Source: Mycolicibacterium litorale
Lineage (GTDB): Bacteria > Actinomycetota > Actinomycetes > Mycobacteriales > Mycobacteriaceae
Length of the DNA: 64,000 bases
Direction: 5' to 3'
NCBI RefSeq assembly: GCF_010731695.1
Contig: NZ_AP022586.1
Location: 2,232,001-2,296,000, forward strand
Shown here piece after piece: positions 39,810-49,134 of this stretch. Both the position numbers and the translations under genes were made by a program. Position 1 is the stretch's first letter, and every line of letters starts with the position of its first letter. A model generated the notes under the pieces. The model ran no database searches, had not been told where the DNA came from, and saw only the letters and a list, made by a program, of their open reading frames with translations.

Positions 39810-40511
39810 GTGAGTCCTGACAGCAACTCCCGCGACCTGACGACGGTTGCTCAGGACTACCTCAAGACGATCTGGACCGCGCAGGAGTGGTCGCACGAGA
39901 AGGTCAGCACGAAACTGCTGGCCGAGCGGATCGGGGTCTCCGCTTCGACCGCCTCCGAGTCCATCCGCAAGCTCGCCGACCAGGGGCTGGTCAACCACGA
40001 GAAGTACGGTGCGGTGACGCTGACCGAGGCCGGGCGCAACGCCGCCCTGCAGATGGTGCGCAGGCACCGGCTGATGGAGACGTTCCTCGTCAACGAGTTG
40101 GGCTACAGCTGGGACGAGGTGCACGACGAGGCCGAGGTGCTCGAACACGCGGTGTCGGATCTGATGGTCGACCGCATCGACGCCAAGCTCGGCCACCCCA
40201 CCCGCGATCCGCACGGCGATCCGATCCCGGCCGCCGACGGCCGGGTGCCGACCCCACCGGCCCGTCAGCTCTCGGAGTGCGAGAACGGCGACGCCGGCAC
40301 GGTGGCGCGGATCTCCGACGCCGACCCGGAGATGCTCCGCTACTTCGACAGCGTGGGCATCAGCCTCGACTCACGCCTGCGGGTGGTGGCGCGTCGCGAT
40401 TTCGCGGGCCTGATCTCGGTGGCCATCGAGGGTCCCGAGGGCGCCGAGGGGGCCGCCACGGTGGACCTGGGCAGCCCTGCCGCCGAGGCGATCTGGGTGG
40501 TGGCCGGCTAG
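39810..40511 (+). CDS. mntR: MntR/SirR, DtxR-family metal-dependent regulator
   Basis: This 233-residue regulator has an N-terminal winged helix (TKLLAERIGVSASTASESIRKL), a metal-binding dimerisation domain with the ligands EVHDEAEVLEHAVSD, a proline-rich linker and a C-terminal FeoA/SH3-like domain (SLDSRLRVVARRDFAGLISV). It corresponds to SirR/MntR (Rv2788), which represses manganese uptake when metal-loaded. It starts with GTG at 39810 and converges with truB (1 base apart). Confidence 0.9.
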   Translation: MSPDSNSRDLTTVAQDYLKTIWTAQEWSHEKVSTKLLAERIGVSASTASESIRKLADQGLVNHEKYGAVTLTEAGRNAALQMVRRHRLMETFLVNELGYSWDEVHDEAEVLEHAVSDLMVDRIDAKLGHPTRDPHGDPIPAADGRVPTPPARQLSECENGDAGTVARISDADPEMLRYFDSVGISLDSRLRVVARRDFAGLISVAIEGPEGAEGAATVDLGSPAAEAIWVVAG

Positions 40512-40512
40512 T

Positions 40513-41400
40513 TCACAACGTGGCGGGGCGCAGCACCACCACGGATTTCGTGCGCTGCCGTCCGTCTTCGAGCAGTGCGAGCACCGTTCCGTCCGGGGCG
40601 GTGGCCGCGTACACGCCGTCGATGCCCGCAGGCTCCAGTGGTCGTCCGTGCCGGGTCGACTCCGCCTCGGGCGCGCTCAGGTCACGACGCGGGAACACCA
40701 GCAGACACGCCTCGTCCAGCGAATGACTCAGGCGCGGTTGCTCGGCCAGCGCGTCGAGCGAGTACGCCTCCGCCAGCCCGAACCGCCCGACCCGCGTACG
40801 CCGCAGTGCGGTCAGGTGCCCGCCGACGCCGAGTGTCGCGCCGACGTCGCGCGCCAGGGCGCGAATGTAGGTGCCACTGGAGCAGTCCACCGCGACGTCG
40901 ACGTCGACATAGGCCCCGGCCCGCCGGATCTCGAGCACGTCGAAGCGGTCGATGCGCACGCGGCGAGCGGCCAGTTCGACGGTCTGCCCTTCGCGCGCGA
41001 GCTTGTAGGCGCGCTGCCCGCCCACCTTGATGGCGCTCACCGCGGACGGGATCTGGTCGATCTCCCCGCGCAGCGCCGCGACCGCCCGGCCGATCTGTTC
41101 GTCGGTGATGCCGTCGGTCGGCGCGGTCTCGACGGTCTCGCCTTCGGCGTCCTCGGTGGTGGTGGTCTGCCCGAGCCGGATCGTCGCGGCGTACGACTTG
41201 TCCGTGGCGGTGATCAGTCCGAGCAGTTTGGTGGCACGGTCGATCCCCACGACCAGCACTCCGGTGGCCATCGGGTCCAGGGTGCCCGCGTGCCCGACCT
41301 TGCGGGTACCGAAGATGCGCCGGCACCGCCCGACCACGTCATGGCTGGTCATGCCTGCGGGCTTGTCGACGACGACGATCCCCGCGCCGAGTCCGCTCAC
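40513..41400 (-). CDS. truB: tRNA pseudouridine-55 synthase
   Basis: This 295-residue enzyme makes pseudouridine at position 55 of the T-loop. The catalytic motif [18 protein letters not shown] includes the active Asp. It also has the [14 protein letters not shown] and [17 protein letters not shown] segment ([16 protein letters not shown]). The GTG at 41400 overlaps the pptT stop (GTGA), so it is translationally coupled as the third gene of a pptH-pptT-truB operon, matching Rv2795c-Rv2793c. Confidence 0.95.
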   Translation of the reverse strand: MSGLGAGIVVVDKPAGMTSHDVVGRCRRIFGTRKVGHAGTLDPMATGVLVVGIDRATKLLGLITATDKSYAATIRLGQTTTTEDAEGETVETAPTDGITDEQIGRAVAALRGEIDQIPSAVSAIKVGGQRAYKLAREGQTVELAARRVRIDRFDVLEIRRAGAYVDVDVAVDCSSGTYIRALARDVGATLGVGGHLTALRRTRVGRFGLAEAYSLDALAEQPRLSHSLDEACLLVFPRRDLSAPEAESTRHGRPLEPAGIDGVYAATAPDGTVLALLEDGRQRTKSVVVLRPATL

Positions 41401-42068
41401 AGCACGATGGCCGTCAGCGCCAGGCCGTCACGCACCGACCACCGGCCCTCCAGCGTGCTCAGCGGCGGCCCGGATTCGGCGGTCGGATCGATCAGCACCT
41501 TCGACACGAACCGCCCGGCCTGCCCCGTGGAGTCGACCTCGAAGCTGATGTGGGCGTCCTCGAACCCCAGCCACCGGTGGGTCAGCGGGAACCACGCCTT
41601 GTAGGTGGCCTCCTTGGCGCAGAACAGGATTCGGTCCCAGTGCAGCCCCGCAGGCAATGCCGCGATGGCCGTGCGCTCGGCGGGCAGGCTGATGGCGTCC
41701 AGCACACCCTTGGGCAGGACGTCGTGCGGTTCGGCGTCGATCCCGATGGAGCGGGCCTCGCCCCGGCGGGCGACGGCGGCGCCGCGGAAGCCCTCGCAGT
41801 GGGTGAGGCTGCCCACCACGCCGTCGGGCCAGCACGGTTCGCCCTTGTCTCCCTTGAGTATCGGCACCGGCGGCAGGCCGAGCTCGCCGAGCGCTTCGCG
41901 GGCGCAGTAGCGGACGGTGACGAACTCGTTGCGCCGCTTGGCGACCGAGCGCGCGACCAGAGGTTCCTCCTCGGGCAGCGGTGCGATGCCAGGCGGGTCG
42001 TCGTAGCGTTCGGCGGACACGACGCCCTCGCGCAACACCCCGGGCAGCAGTGTCGTGCGCGGGGTCAT
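41397..42068 (-). CDS. pptT: 4'-phosphopantetheinyl transferase PptT
   Basis: This 223-residue Sfp-type transferase loads the phosphopantetheine arm of CoA onto carrier proteins of type I fatty acid synthase-independent polyketide and siderophore pathways. Core motifs are [25 protein letters not shown] (magnesium-binding Asp) and [14 protein letters not shown] (Glu and Lys). The ATG at 42068 overlaps the upstream gene's stop (ATGA). It is placed between the hydrolase that undoes its reaction and truB, as in M. tuberculosis. Confidence 0.94.
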   Translation of the reverse strand: MTPRTTLLPGVLREGVVSAERYDDPPGIAPLPEEEPLVARSVAKRRNEFVTVRYCAREALGELGLPPVPILKGDKGEPCWPDGVVGSLTHCEGFRGAAVARRGEARSIGIDAEPHDVLPKGVLDAISLPAERTAIAALPAGLHWDRILFCAKEATYKAWFPLTHRWLGFEDAHISFEVDSTGQAGRFVSKVLIDPTAESGPPLSTLEGRWSVRDGLALTAIVL

Positions 42069-43024
42069 GCGCGCCTCGCCCTGATCCGCTCCTGCATCTT
42101 CTCCGCGTTCTCCCGCATCTCCTGGGTGATCTGGAAGTGGCCGCCGAACTCGTTGAGGTAGCCGGGCGCGTACTGCGGTTCGGGCAGGATCTGTCGCAGC
42201 CACCGGTAGGGCTTGCGGCGCCGCCACTCTCGCGGGTAACCCACCGACACCTCTTCGAAGCGCACGTCGTCATACCAGGTGGTGCGCGGGATGTGCAGGT
42301 GGCCGTACACCGAGCACACCGCGTTGTAGCGGGTGTGCCAGTCCGCGGTGGCCGTGGTGCCGCACCACAGTGAGAACTCTGGGTAGAACATCGCGTCGCA
42401 GGGTTCGCGCACCATCGGGAAGTGGTTCACCTGGATCGTCGGCGTCATCCAGTCGAGGTCTTCGAGGCGTTTGCGGGTGAAGTCCACCCGGTCGCGGCAC
42501 CACGCGTCGCGCGTGGCGTAGGGCTCGGCGGACAACAGGAATTCGTCGGTGCCGACGACATTGCGCTCACGGGCGATGGCCAGTCCCTCGGCCTTGGACG
42601 CCGCGCCCTTGGGCAGGAAGCTGTAGTCGTACAGCAGGAACATCGGCACGATCGTCGCCGGGCCGCCCTCCTCGGTCCACACCGGGAACGGGTGTTCCGG
42701 GGTGACGATGCCCATCTCGTCGCACATGGTGACCAGGTAGTCGTAGCGCGACCTGCCGAAGATCTGCATCGGATCCTTGGTGGTGGTCCACAGTTCGTGG
42801 TTCCCCGGCACCCAGATGACCTTGGCGAAGCGCTTGCGCAGCAGGTCCAGCGCCCAGCGGATCTCGTCGGTGCGCTCCCCCACGTCCCCGGCCACGATCA
42901 GCCAGTCGTCCGGTGTGGACGGGTAGAGCGACTCGGTGACCGGCTTGTTGCCGGTATGACCCGTGTGCAGGTCGCTGATCGCCCACAGCACGGGTCGCCG
43001 GTCGCGGGAAGTCTGGGGTGTCAC
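42065..43024 (-). CDS. pptH: PptH-type metallophosphoesterase (phosphopantetheinyl hydrolase)
   Basis: This 319-residue calcineurin-like phosphoesterase has the metal motifs WAISDLHTGHTG, VAGDVGERTDE, VPGNHELWTT, NHFPMVREP and VYGHLHIPRTT in order. It is the homologue of Rv2795c, shown in M. tuberculosis to remove phosphopantetheine from carrier proteins and so oppose PptT. It starts with GTG at 43024. Its stop overlaps the pptT start, so enzyme and counter-enzyme are made in coupled fashion. Confidence 0.88.
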   Translation of the reverse strand: MTPQTSRDRRPVLWAISDLHTGHTGNKPVTESLYPSTPDDWLIVAGDVGERTDEIRWALDLLRKRFAKVIWVPGNHELWTTTKDPMQIFGRSRYDYLVTMCDEMGIVTPEHPFPVWTEEGGPATIVPMFLLYDYSFLPKGAASKAEGLAIARERNVVGTDEFLLSAEPYATRDAWCRDRVDFTRKRLEDLDWMTPTIQVNHFPMVREPCDAMFYPEFSLWCGTTATADWHTRYNAVCSVYGHLHIPRTTWYDDVRFEEVSVGYPREWRRRKPYRWLRQILPEPQYAPGYLNEFGGHFQITQEMRENAEKMQERIRARRA

Positions 43025-43070
43025 GACCCATCAGCCTACTGATCCGCCGCCGCTCGGCCGTCCGAGCAAC

Positions 43071-43084
43071 TAGAACGTGTTCTC
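43071..43084. promoter_or_regulatory. KstR-like palindrome
   Basis: TAGAACGTGTTCTC matches 9 of the 10... fixed positions apart from the final base of the KstR consensus TNNAACNNGTTNNA; in detail T, AAC and GTT all match and only the last A is replaced by C. It lies 46 bases upstream of pptH and 116 bases upstream of the DUF3558 gene. It also resembles a degenerate SOS box but lacks the CGAAC flank. Regulatory role is inferred. Confidence 0.4.
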
Positions 43085-43200
43085 ATTTCGGGTTCAACCA
43101 GCCCGCGGCGACGGCTACACTCCCCGGAGGGTCGGGCACGACACGCGGCGGCGGGCCGCCGATGATCGACGGCCGCGCCGTCCGGACAACAGGGGGTGAC

Positions 43201-43782
43201 ATGGCCGCCAAGCTGAGAGTGTTCTCGGCGTTGTGTGCGCTGTTCGCGGCAGTCATGGTGGTCTTCGCCACCAACCCGATGGGCGGTTCGGCCACCGGCC
43301 GGGTCGACCTGCGCTCGACGTTCCTGCCGCTGACCGGATCCTCCACGATCAAGTACCCGGTGATCGACACCGTCGACCCCTCCCCGTTCGATCCGTGCCG
43401 CGACATCCCGCTCGACGTCGTGCAGCGCGCCGGCCTCGCCTACACCCCGCCGGCTCCCGAGGACGCGCTGCGATGCAAGTACGACGCCGGGAACTATCAG
43501 ATGTCGGTCGAGGCGTTCGTGTGGCGGACCTACGAGGAGACGCTGCCGCCGGACGCGGTCCAACTCGACATCGCCGGGCACCGCGCCGCGCAGTACTGGA
43601 TCATGAAGCCGACCGACTGGAACAACCGGTGGTGGATCACGTGCGCGATCGCGTTTGACACCGACTACGGCGTGATCCAGCAGGTGCTGTTCTATTCGCC
43701 GATCTACTCGCAACCCGACGTCGACTGCATGCAGACCAATCTGCAGAAGGCGCAGGAACTGGCGCCGCACTACATCTACTAG
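43201..43782 (+). CDS. DUF3558-type exported protein, LppV-like
   Basis: This 193-residue protein has an N-terminal hydrophobic export signal or anchor (FSALCALFAAVMVVFATNP) and no clear lipobox. The body has the DUF3558 pattern: FDPCRDIPLDVVQRAGL near residue 65 and a partnered Cys (ALRCKYD), then a later pair (ITCAIAF, DVDCMQTN), likely forming disulfides outside the cell. DUF3558 proteins are abundant envelope lipoproteins in mycobacteria with unknown role. The ATG at 43201 is chosen since the signal sequence starts there. Confidence 0.8.
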   Translation: MAAKLRVFSALCALFAAVMVVFATNPMGGSATGRVDLRSTFLPLTGSSTIKYPVIDTVDPSPFDPCRDIPLDVVQRAGLAYTPPAPEDALRCKYDAGNYQMSVEAFVWRTYEETLPPDAVQLDIAGHRAAQYWIMKPTDWNNRWWITCAIAFDTDYGVIQQVLFYSPIYSQPDVDCMQTNLQKAQELAPHYIY

Positions 43783-43825
43783 ACGTCCACCAAGGCTCGA
43801 CGCATCGCTGGCTACCCTTGGCCGG

Positions 43826-45481
43826 ATGACGTCCACCGCTCCCGCGACCCTGCGCCGCACCGTCGGCAACGTGGTCAGCCGCGCCCTCGACCTGCCACCC
43901 CACACCAGCGGATTCACGGTGGACCGCGGGGTGCGGGTGCCGATGCGCGACGGCGTCGAGCTGATCGCCGACCACTACGTCCCCGACACCGCGACGCCCG
44001 CCGGGACCCTGCTCGTACGCGGCCCGTACGGCCGCGGCTGGCCGTTCTCGTCGCTGTTCGCGGCGGTGTACGCGTCGCGCGGATACCACGTGGTGGTGCA
44101 GAGCGTCCGCGGCACGTTCGGCTCGGGCGGTGACTTCACGCCGATGGTGCACGAGAAGGACGACGGCGCCGACACGGTCGCGTGGCTGCGCGAACAGCCG
44201 TGGTTCACCGGCTCGTTCGCGACCGTCGGGCTGTCCTACCTCGGCTTCACCCAGTGGGCGCTGCTCACCGATCCGCCGCCCGAGCTCAAGGCCGCCGTGA
44301 TCGCGGTCGGGCCGCACGACTTCCGCGCGTCGTCGTGGGGCACCGGGTCGTTCTCGCTCAACGACTTCCTCGGCTGGAGCGACATGGTCGCCCATCAGGA
44401 GGACACGCGCGGTGTCGCGGCGCTCATCCGGCAGGTCCGCGCCCGGCGCGCACTGGCACGGGCCACCGCCGACCTCCCGCTCGGCGAGGCCGGACGGCGG
44501 CTCCTGGGCTCCGGTGCGGACTGGTACGAATCGTGGATCGAGCGCGCCGACGACGCCGCGTTCTGGGACGCGATGCGCGCCAACGAGGCGCTCGACCGTG
44601 TGAACGTTCCCATCCTGCTGTTCGGCGGCTGGCAGGACCTGTTCCTCGAACAGACCCTGGCCCAGTACACCCATCTACGCGACCGGGGGGTGCCCGCGGC
44701 GCTGACGGTCGGGGCGTGGACGCACTCGCAGCTGATGACGAGGGCCGCGCCCACCGTCGTGCGCGAGACGCTGGACTGGCTGGGCACCCACCTCGGCGGC
44801 CACCCGGATCCGGGGCGCTCCCCGGTGCGCATCGAGATCAGGAACGACGGGTGGCACGATCTGCCGGACTGGCCGCCGGCGATGCCCGAACAAGAGCTGT
44901 TCCTGCATGCCACCGGCACGTTGTCACCGAGCCCACCGGATCCGACGGCACCCCCGTCGACGTTCACGTTCGACCCGACCGACCCCACCCCGACCATTGG
45001 CGGACGGCTGTTGTCGCCGCAGGGCGGGTACCGCGCCGACGGCCGGCTGGCCGACCGCGACGACGTGCTCGCGTTCACCGGCGAGCCGCTGCCCGCGGAC
45101 CTGTACGTGGTCGGCACACCGGTCGCCGAGCTCGCGCACTCGTCCGACAACCCCCACCGCGACCTGTTCGTGCGGCTGTCCGAAGTGGATCCGAAAGGCC
45201 GCTCGCGCAACGTGACCGACGGGTTCCGCAGGCTCACCGGGGAGGACGGCACCGTCCGGCTCGAACTCGACGCGGTCGCCCATCGCTTCCGGGCGGGTTC
45301 GCGGTTGCGCCTGCTGGTGGCCGGCGGTTCGCATCCGCGCTTCGCCCGCAACCTGGGAACCGGCGAACCCCCGATCAGCGGCCGCGCGACGGCGCCCGCC
45401 ACGCACACGGTGCATCACGGCGTCGGCGGGGTGTCGCGCCTGGTGCTGCCCGCGGGCGGACGTCCCCCGTCAGCCCACTGA
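43826..45481 (+). CDS. CocE/NonD-family hydrolase (X-Pro peptidase S15 type), Rv2800-like
   Basis: This 551-residue protein has an alpha/beta hydrolase domain: VPMRDGVELIADHYVPD, YGRGWPFSSLFAAVYASRGY, and the nucleophile elbow GLSYLGF (Ser), with a later Asp/His region (FGGWQDLF, GAWTHSQ). A C-terminal jelly-roll domain from about residue 350 is typical of cocaine esterase and X-prolyl aminopeptidases. It probably cleaves esters or amides; the substrate is unknown. Its end overlaps the convergent DUF1802 gene by 12 bases. Confidence 0.88.
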   Translation: MTSTAPATLRRTVGNVVSRALDLPPHTSGFTVDRGVRVPMRDGVELIADHYVPDTATPAGTLLVRGPYGRGWPFSSLFAAVYASRGYHVVVQSVRGTFGSGGDFTPMVHEKDDGADTVAWLREQPWFTGSFATVGLSYLGFTQWALLTDPPPELKAAVIAVGPHDFRASSWGTGSFSLNDFLGWSDMVAHQEDTRGVAALIRQVRARRALARATADLPLGEAGRRLLGSGADWYESWIERADDAAFWDAMRANEALDRVNVPILLFGGWQDLFLEQTLAQYTHLRDRGVPAALTVGAWTHSQLMTRAAPTVVRETLDWLGTHLGGHPDPGRSPVRIEIRNDGWHDLPDWPPAMPEQELFLHATGTLSPSPPDPTAPPSTFTFDPTDPTPTIGGRLLSPQGGYRADGRLADRDDVLAFTGEPLPADLYVVGTPVAELAHSSDNPHRDLFVRLSEVDPKGRSRNVTDGFRRLTGEDGTVRLELDAVAHRFRAGSRLRLLVAGGSHPRFARNLGTGEPPISGRATAPATHTVHHGVGGVSRLVLPAGGRPPSAH

Positions 45482-46030
45482 CCGGCGCACCGATTCGGCG
45501 ACCGCGGCGAGTGCGGCGTCGTCGTGCACGGGTGGCGCCCACACCGGGTCGACGGGCAGATCGACCCAGCTGGTGCAGCCCCGGTACTGCGGGGTGCGCT
45601 CGATGCGCACCGGTTGCTCCAGCGCGCTGACCTGGACGACCAGCACGGTCAGGCGGTGTTTGGGGCGGAAGTCCAGCCGGTCGGCCTGTACCGAGTCGGC
45701 GGTCCAGATGTGCATCGGCTCGAGTTCGGCGATCGCCTCGGGACGGTTCACCTCAACGGCGGCAACCACTTTCGCTCCGGCGCGGAGCGTGAGCGCGTCA
45801 TCGGTGCTGTCGGCGGCCGCCGGCTCGAGCAGGTCACGATGCTCGGGGCGCACCCGTTCGGCGTGGCTGTGGGCGACCGTCGGGAACAGGACGAACCTGT
45901 CGGCCTGAGCGTCTACGGGCACCCGGAACCGCTTCTCGCCGATACCGCCTTTGCGCAGCAGCACCGTCTGTCTGCCGTCGAGCATCGCGTGCACGGCGGC
46001 ACTCCACTCCTTGAGCGCCGGAGTGCTCAC
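45470..46030 (-). CDS. DUF1802 family protein
   Basis: This 186-residue protein has the DUF1802 pattern: ALKEWSAAVHAMLDGRQTVLLRKGGIGEKRF at the N-terminus, and the WTADSVQADRLDFRPKHRLTVLVVQV segment in the middle. The family has no established function. The GTG at 46030 overlaps the stop of the DUF2277 gene (GTGA). It is probably co-transcribed with that gene. Confidence 0.8.
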   Translation of the reverse strand: MSTPALKEWSAAVHAMLDGRQTVLLRKGGIGEKRFRVPVDAQADRFVLFPTVAHSHAERVRPEHRDLLEPAAADSTDDALTLRAGAKVVAAVEVNRPEAIAELEPMHIWTADSVQADRLDFRPKHRLTVLVVQVSALEQPVRIERTPQYRGCTSWVDLPVDPVWAPPVHDDAALAAVAESVRRSVG

Positions 46031-46293
46031 GCGAGGTTGAGCCGCGCCCGGACCTCGGGCCGGCGCAGCGGCGGCACGCTCTTGGGCGGTTGGCGGCGCG
46101 GTGGCAGCTGGGACAGCAGCCGGGCGGTGGTCGCGGTGACCTCGGCGACGGCCGCCTCGAACGCTTCGGCGTTGGCCGCGGTGGGACGGGTGACGCCGCT
46201 GACCTTGCGGACGTACTGCCGGGCCGCGGCCTCGATCTCCTCGGCCGTCGCCGCCGGCTCGAGGCCCCGCAGCTCGGTGATGTTTCGGCACAT
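46027..46293 (-). CDS. DUF2277 family protein
   Basis: This 88-residue protein has the DUF2277 signature MCRNITELRGLEPAATAEEI with the invariant early Cys-Arg-Asn, and the second region RQYVRKVSGVTRPT. It ends in a Pro/Arg-rich tail. Function unknown. The ATG at 46293 gives the usual MCRNI start; an ATG three codons upstream (46302) is possible. The stop overlaps the DUF1802 start. It is divergent from echA16 with 38 bases between. Confidence 0.85.
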   Translation of the reverse strand: MCRNITELRGLEPAATAEEIEAAARQYVRKVSGVTRPTAANAEAFEAAVAEVTATTARLLSQLPPRRQPPKSVPPLRRPEVRARLNLA

Positions 46294-46331
46294 GCCAGCC
46301 ACGATAGGCGCGAACGCTAGCGTCTGACAGC

Positions 46332-47099
46332 ATGAGCAACGCTGACACCGCCGACGTCCTCGCGATCGACACCACCGACCGGGTCCGCACGCTGACCTTG
46401 AATCGCCCGCAGGCCCGCAACGCGCTGTCCGCGGCGCTGCGTGCGGCGTTCTTCCGTGCGTTGCGCGACGCGGAGGCCGACGACGGAGTCGACGTGGTGA
46501 TCGTGACCGGCGCCGACCCGGTGTTCTGCGCCGGGCTGGATCTCAAGGAGCTCGGTGACACCACCGAACTGCCGGACATCTCGCCGAAGTGGCCGTCGAT
46601 GAGTAAACCGGTGATCGGCGCGATCAACGGCGCCGCGGTGACCGGTGGCCTGGAGATCGCGCTGTACTGCGACATCCTGATCGCCTCCGAGCGGGCCCGG
46701 TTCGCCGACACCCACGCCAGGGTGGGGCTGCTGCCGACCTGGGGATTGTCGGTGCGGCTGCCGCAGAAGGTCGGCGTCGGCATGGCCCGGCGGATGAGCC
46801 TGACCGGCGACTACCTGTCGGCGGCCGACGCGCTGAGGGCCGGCCTGGTCACCGAGGTCGTCCCGCATGCCGAGCTGATGCCGACGGCCCGGGCGGTCGC
46901 GGCGTCGATCGTCGGCAACAACCAGCGGGCGGTGCGCGCACTGCTGGAGTCCTACCACCGCATCGACGAATCCCAGACCGGCGGTGCGCTGTGGCTGGAG
47001 GCCGATGCGGCGCGGCGCTGGATGGCCTCGGCCACCGGTGACGACATCGCCGCGAGCCGCGCCTCGGTGTTCGAGCGGGGCCGCGAACAGGTGCGCTAG
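46332..47099 (+). CDS. echA16: Enoyl-CoA hydratase/isomerase family protein
   Basis: This 255-residue crotonase-fold protein probably hydrates trans-2-enoyl-CoA thioesters in fatty acid breakdown. It has the LNRPQARNALSAAL start, the CoA-binding/oxyanion FCAGLDLKEL segment and GAAVTGGLEIALYCDILIAS. The first catalytic Glu position of classical hydratases appears in GGLEIAL rather than being clearly conserved, so an isomerase or other crotonase activity is possible. The name follows position and similarity to Rv2831. It converges with the TIM-barrel gene (4-base overlap of stops). Confidence 0.82.
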   Translation: MSNADTADVLAIDTTDRVRTLTLNRPQARNALSAALRAAFFRALRDAEADDGVDVVIVTGADPVFCAGLDLKELGDTTELPDISPKWPSMSKPVIGAINGAAVTGGLEIALYCDILIASERARFADTHARVGLLPTWGLSVRLPQKVGVGMARRMSLTGDYLSAADALRAGLVTEVVPHAELMPTARAVAASIVGNNQRAVRALLESYHRIDESQTGGALWLEADAARRWMASATGDDIAASRASVFERGREQVR

Positions 47100-47932
47100 C
47101 CGGTCAGCGCCGGCGCCACGAGGTCGCGGTAGCGCTGCTTCATCACCTCGAGCACGGTGGAACCCTCTGTGGCCCAGACGGTTTCGTTGAAGATCTCAAC
47201 CTCCACGTCGCCCGTGTAGCCGGCGTCGCGCACCAGCGCCGCGATCGCGCCGAAGTCGATGACGCCGTCGCCCATCATGCCGCGCGACACCAGCGGGTCC
47301 GGCGTCATCGGCACCAGCCAGTCGCAGATCTGGAACGCGCTGATGCGCCCCGCGGCGCCCGCGGCGGCAACGCTCTCCGCGAGGTTCGGGTCCCACCAGA
47401 TGTGGAAGGTGTCCACGACGACGCCGACGCTCCGGGCGGGGTGCGGTGCGGCCAGGTCGAGGGCCTGGGCCAGGGTGGAGATGACCGCGCGGTCCGCGCA
47501 GAACATCGGGTGCAGCGGTTCCAGCGCCAGGCGGACGTCGCGTTCGGCCGCATACGGCACCAGGCGGGCGAGACGATCGGCCAGCCGGGCGCGCGCGCCC
47601 GGCAGGTCGCGGTCGGGGATGCCACCGGCGACGATCACCAGTTCCGGCGTACCCAGGGTGGCCGCCTCGTCGATGGCGCGACGGTTGTCGTCGAGCGCCG
47701 CCCCCTCGTCGTCGACGCCGGTGAGAAAACCACCGCGACACAGGCTGGACACCCGTAACCCGTTGTCGCGCACCATCTTCGCCGCCGCGTCGACGCCGGC
47801 CTCGGCGACCCGGTCCCGCCACAGCCCGATGGCGGGCAGTCCGGCCGCGGCGGTGGCCTCGACGGCCTCACGCAGCGTCCAGCCCTTGGTGGTCATCGTG
47901 TTCAGCGACAGCCGGGCGAACTGGCCGCTCAT
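47096..47932 (-). CDS. Sugar phosphate isomerase/epimerase-type TIM barrel (AP_endonuc_2 fold)
   Basis: This 278-residue protein belongs to the xylose-isomerase-like TIM barrels. The metal-ligand pattern is visible: Glu in LALEPLHPMF, Asp/His in VGVVVDTFHIWWDPN, and Glu in VEVEIFNE. Family members isomerise or epimerise sugars and some cleave 3-keto-glycosides. It is the last gene of a three-gene operon with a DUF993 protein and a Gfo/Idh/MocA oxidoreductase. Its ATG (47932) shares one base with the DUF993 stop; a GTG at 47935 is an alternative. Substrate unknown. Confidence 0.83.
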   Translation of the reverse strand: MSGQFARLSLNTMTTKGWTLREAVEATAAAGLPAIGLWRDRVAEAGVDAAAKMVRDNGLRVSSLCRGGFLTGVDDEGAALDDNRRAIDEAATLGTPELVIVAGGIPDRDLPGARARLADRLARLVPYAAERDVRLALEPLHPMFCADRAVISTLAQALDLAAPHPARSVGVVVDTFHIWWDPNLAESVAAAGAAGRISAFQICDWLVPMTPDPLVSRGMMGDGVIDFGAIAALVRDAGYTGDVEVEIFNETVWATEGSTVLEVMKQRYRDLVAPALTG

Positions 47933-49134
47933 CACCCGACCCCGTTCACCGCGAGGAAGGTGCGCATCCGGTGGGCGGCCAGGTGCGGGTCGGTGAGCAG
48001 TCCCGCCCGGTCGGCCAGCGCGAACACCTCACACAGGTGAGCGACCGACCGCCCGGCCGCGAGACCGCCGACCATCGTGAACCCCGCCTGGTGGCCGTTG
48101 AGCCACGACAGGAACGCGATGCCGGTCTTGTAGTAGTACGTCGGCGCCGCGAAGATGTGCCTGCCCAGCGCCCGCGTGGATTCCAGAATCTCGCTGGCGC
48201 GGTCGGTCTCACCGAGGTCGAGGTGCTGCAGCGCGGTCGACGCGGCCGGGTAGATCGCCGCGAAGATGCCGAGCAGGGCGTCGGAGTGGTCCCTGCCCGG
48301 GAAGCCGTCGCCGACGATCAGCTCGGGATAGTTGAAGTCGTCGCCGGTGTAGAGACGCACTCCGGTCGGCAGCGCGCGACGCAGCGCCACCTCGTGGTCG
48401 GCGTCCAGCAGCGACACCTTGACCCCGTCGATCTTGTCGGCGTGGGTCGCGATCAGCTCCTGGAATGTGGCGGTGGCGCGGGCGATGTCGCGATCACCCC
48501 AGTAACCGCGCAGCGCGGGGTCGAACATCTCCCCCAGCCAGTGCAGGATCACCGGGCGGTCGGCCTCGGCGAGCAGCGTGCCGTACACCGACAGATAGTC
48601 CGCCGGCGTCGTGGCGGCGTTCGCCAGCGCCCGCGACGCCATCAGGATGACGTTGGCGCCGGCCTCGCGTACCACCTCGATCTGTTCGCGATAGGCGTCG
48701 GCGATGACGGCCAGCCCGCGCGCACCCGCGGGGACATCCGCCGGATCCAGCTGATCGGTGCCCGCGCCGCACGCCAGCAGACCGCCGACGGTGGCGGCCT
48801 CGCGGCCGCTGCGGCAGATCAGTTCGCGGGTCGCGGGCCAGTCCAGACCCATCCCCCGCTGCGCGGTGTCCATGGCGTCGGCCACTCCCAGACCGTACGA
48901 CCACAGTTCATGGCGGTAGGCCAGGGTGGTGTCCCAGTCGAGGTCCGCGGGGGCGCCGGGGCTGGTGTCACCGAGCGGGCGGGGCACCACATGTGCTGCG
49001 GCGTAGGCGATTCGGGACTCGATCGGCCGCTGCGGCTTTCGCCATGGGCCCGGTTCACCCACCCGGTGAGTGCGCAGGTCACCGTCGACGGGCAGCAGCA
49101 CGGTGGCGTCGGTCAAGGACCGGGAGGTGGTCAC
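47932..49134 (-). CDS. DUF993 protein (dihydrodipicolinate synthase-like)
   Basis: This 400-residue protein belongs to DUF993, a group often annotated as dihydrodipicolinate synthase-related. It resembles class I aldolase TIM barrels: DKIDGVKVSLLDADHEV has the Lys position expected for a Schiff base, and TPADYLSVYGTLLAEADRPVILHWLGEMFDP lies at an adjacent strand. No member has an assigned reaction that I can name. GTG 49134 overlaps the upstream stop (GTGA). Within a sugar-like operon it is likely a lyase or aldolase step. Confidence 0.8.
   Translation of the reverse strand: MTTSRSLTDATVLLPVDGDLRTHRVGEPGPWRKPQRPIESRIAYAAAHVVPRPLGDTSPGAPADLDWDTTLAYRHELWSYGLGVADAMDTAQRGMGLDWPATRELICRSGREAATVGGLLACGAGTDQLDPADVPAGARGLAVIADAYREQIEVVREAGANVILMASRALANAATTPADYLSVYGTLLAEADRPVILHWLGEMFDPALRGYWGDRDIARATATFQELIATHADKIDGVKVSLLDADHEVALRRALPTGVRLYTGDDFNYPELIVGDGFPGRDHSDALLGIFAAIYPAASTALQHLDLGETDRASEILESTRALGRHIFAAPTYYYKTGIAFLSWLNGHQAGFTMVGGLAAGRSVAHLCEVFALADRAGLLTDPHLAAHRMRTFLAVNGVG

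Noticed and set aside
43071..43084. An SOS box upstream of pptH
   Set aside because: The flanks are AGAAC/GTTCT rather than CGAAC/GTTCG, so it fits the KstR pattern better than LexA.
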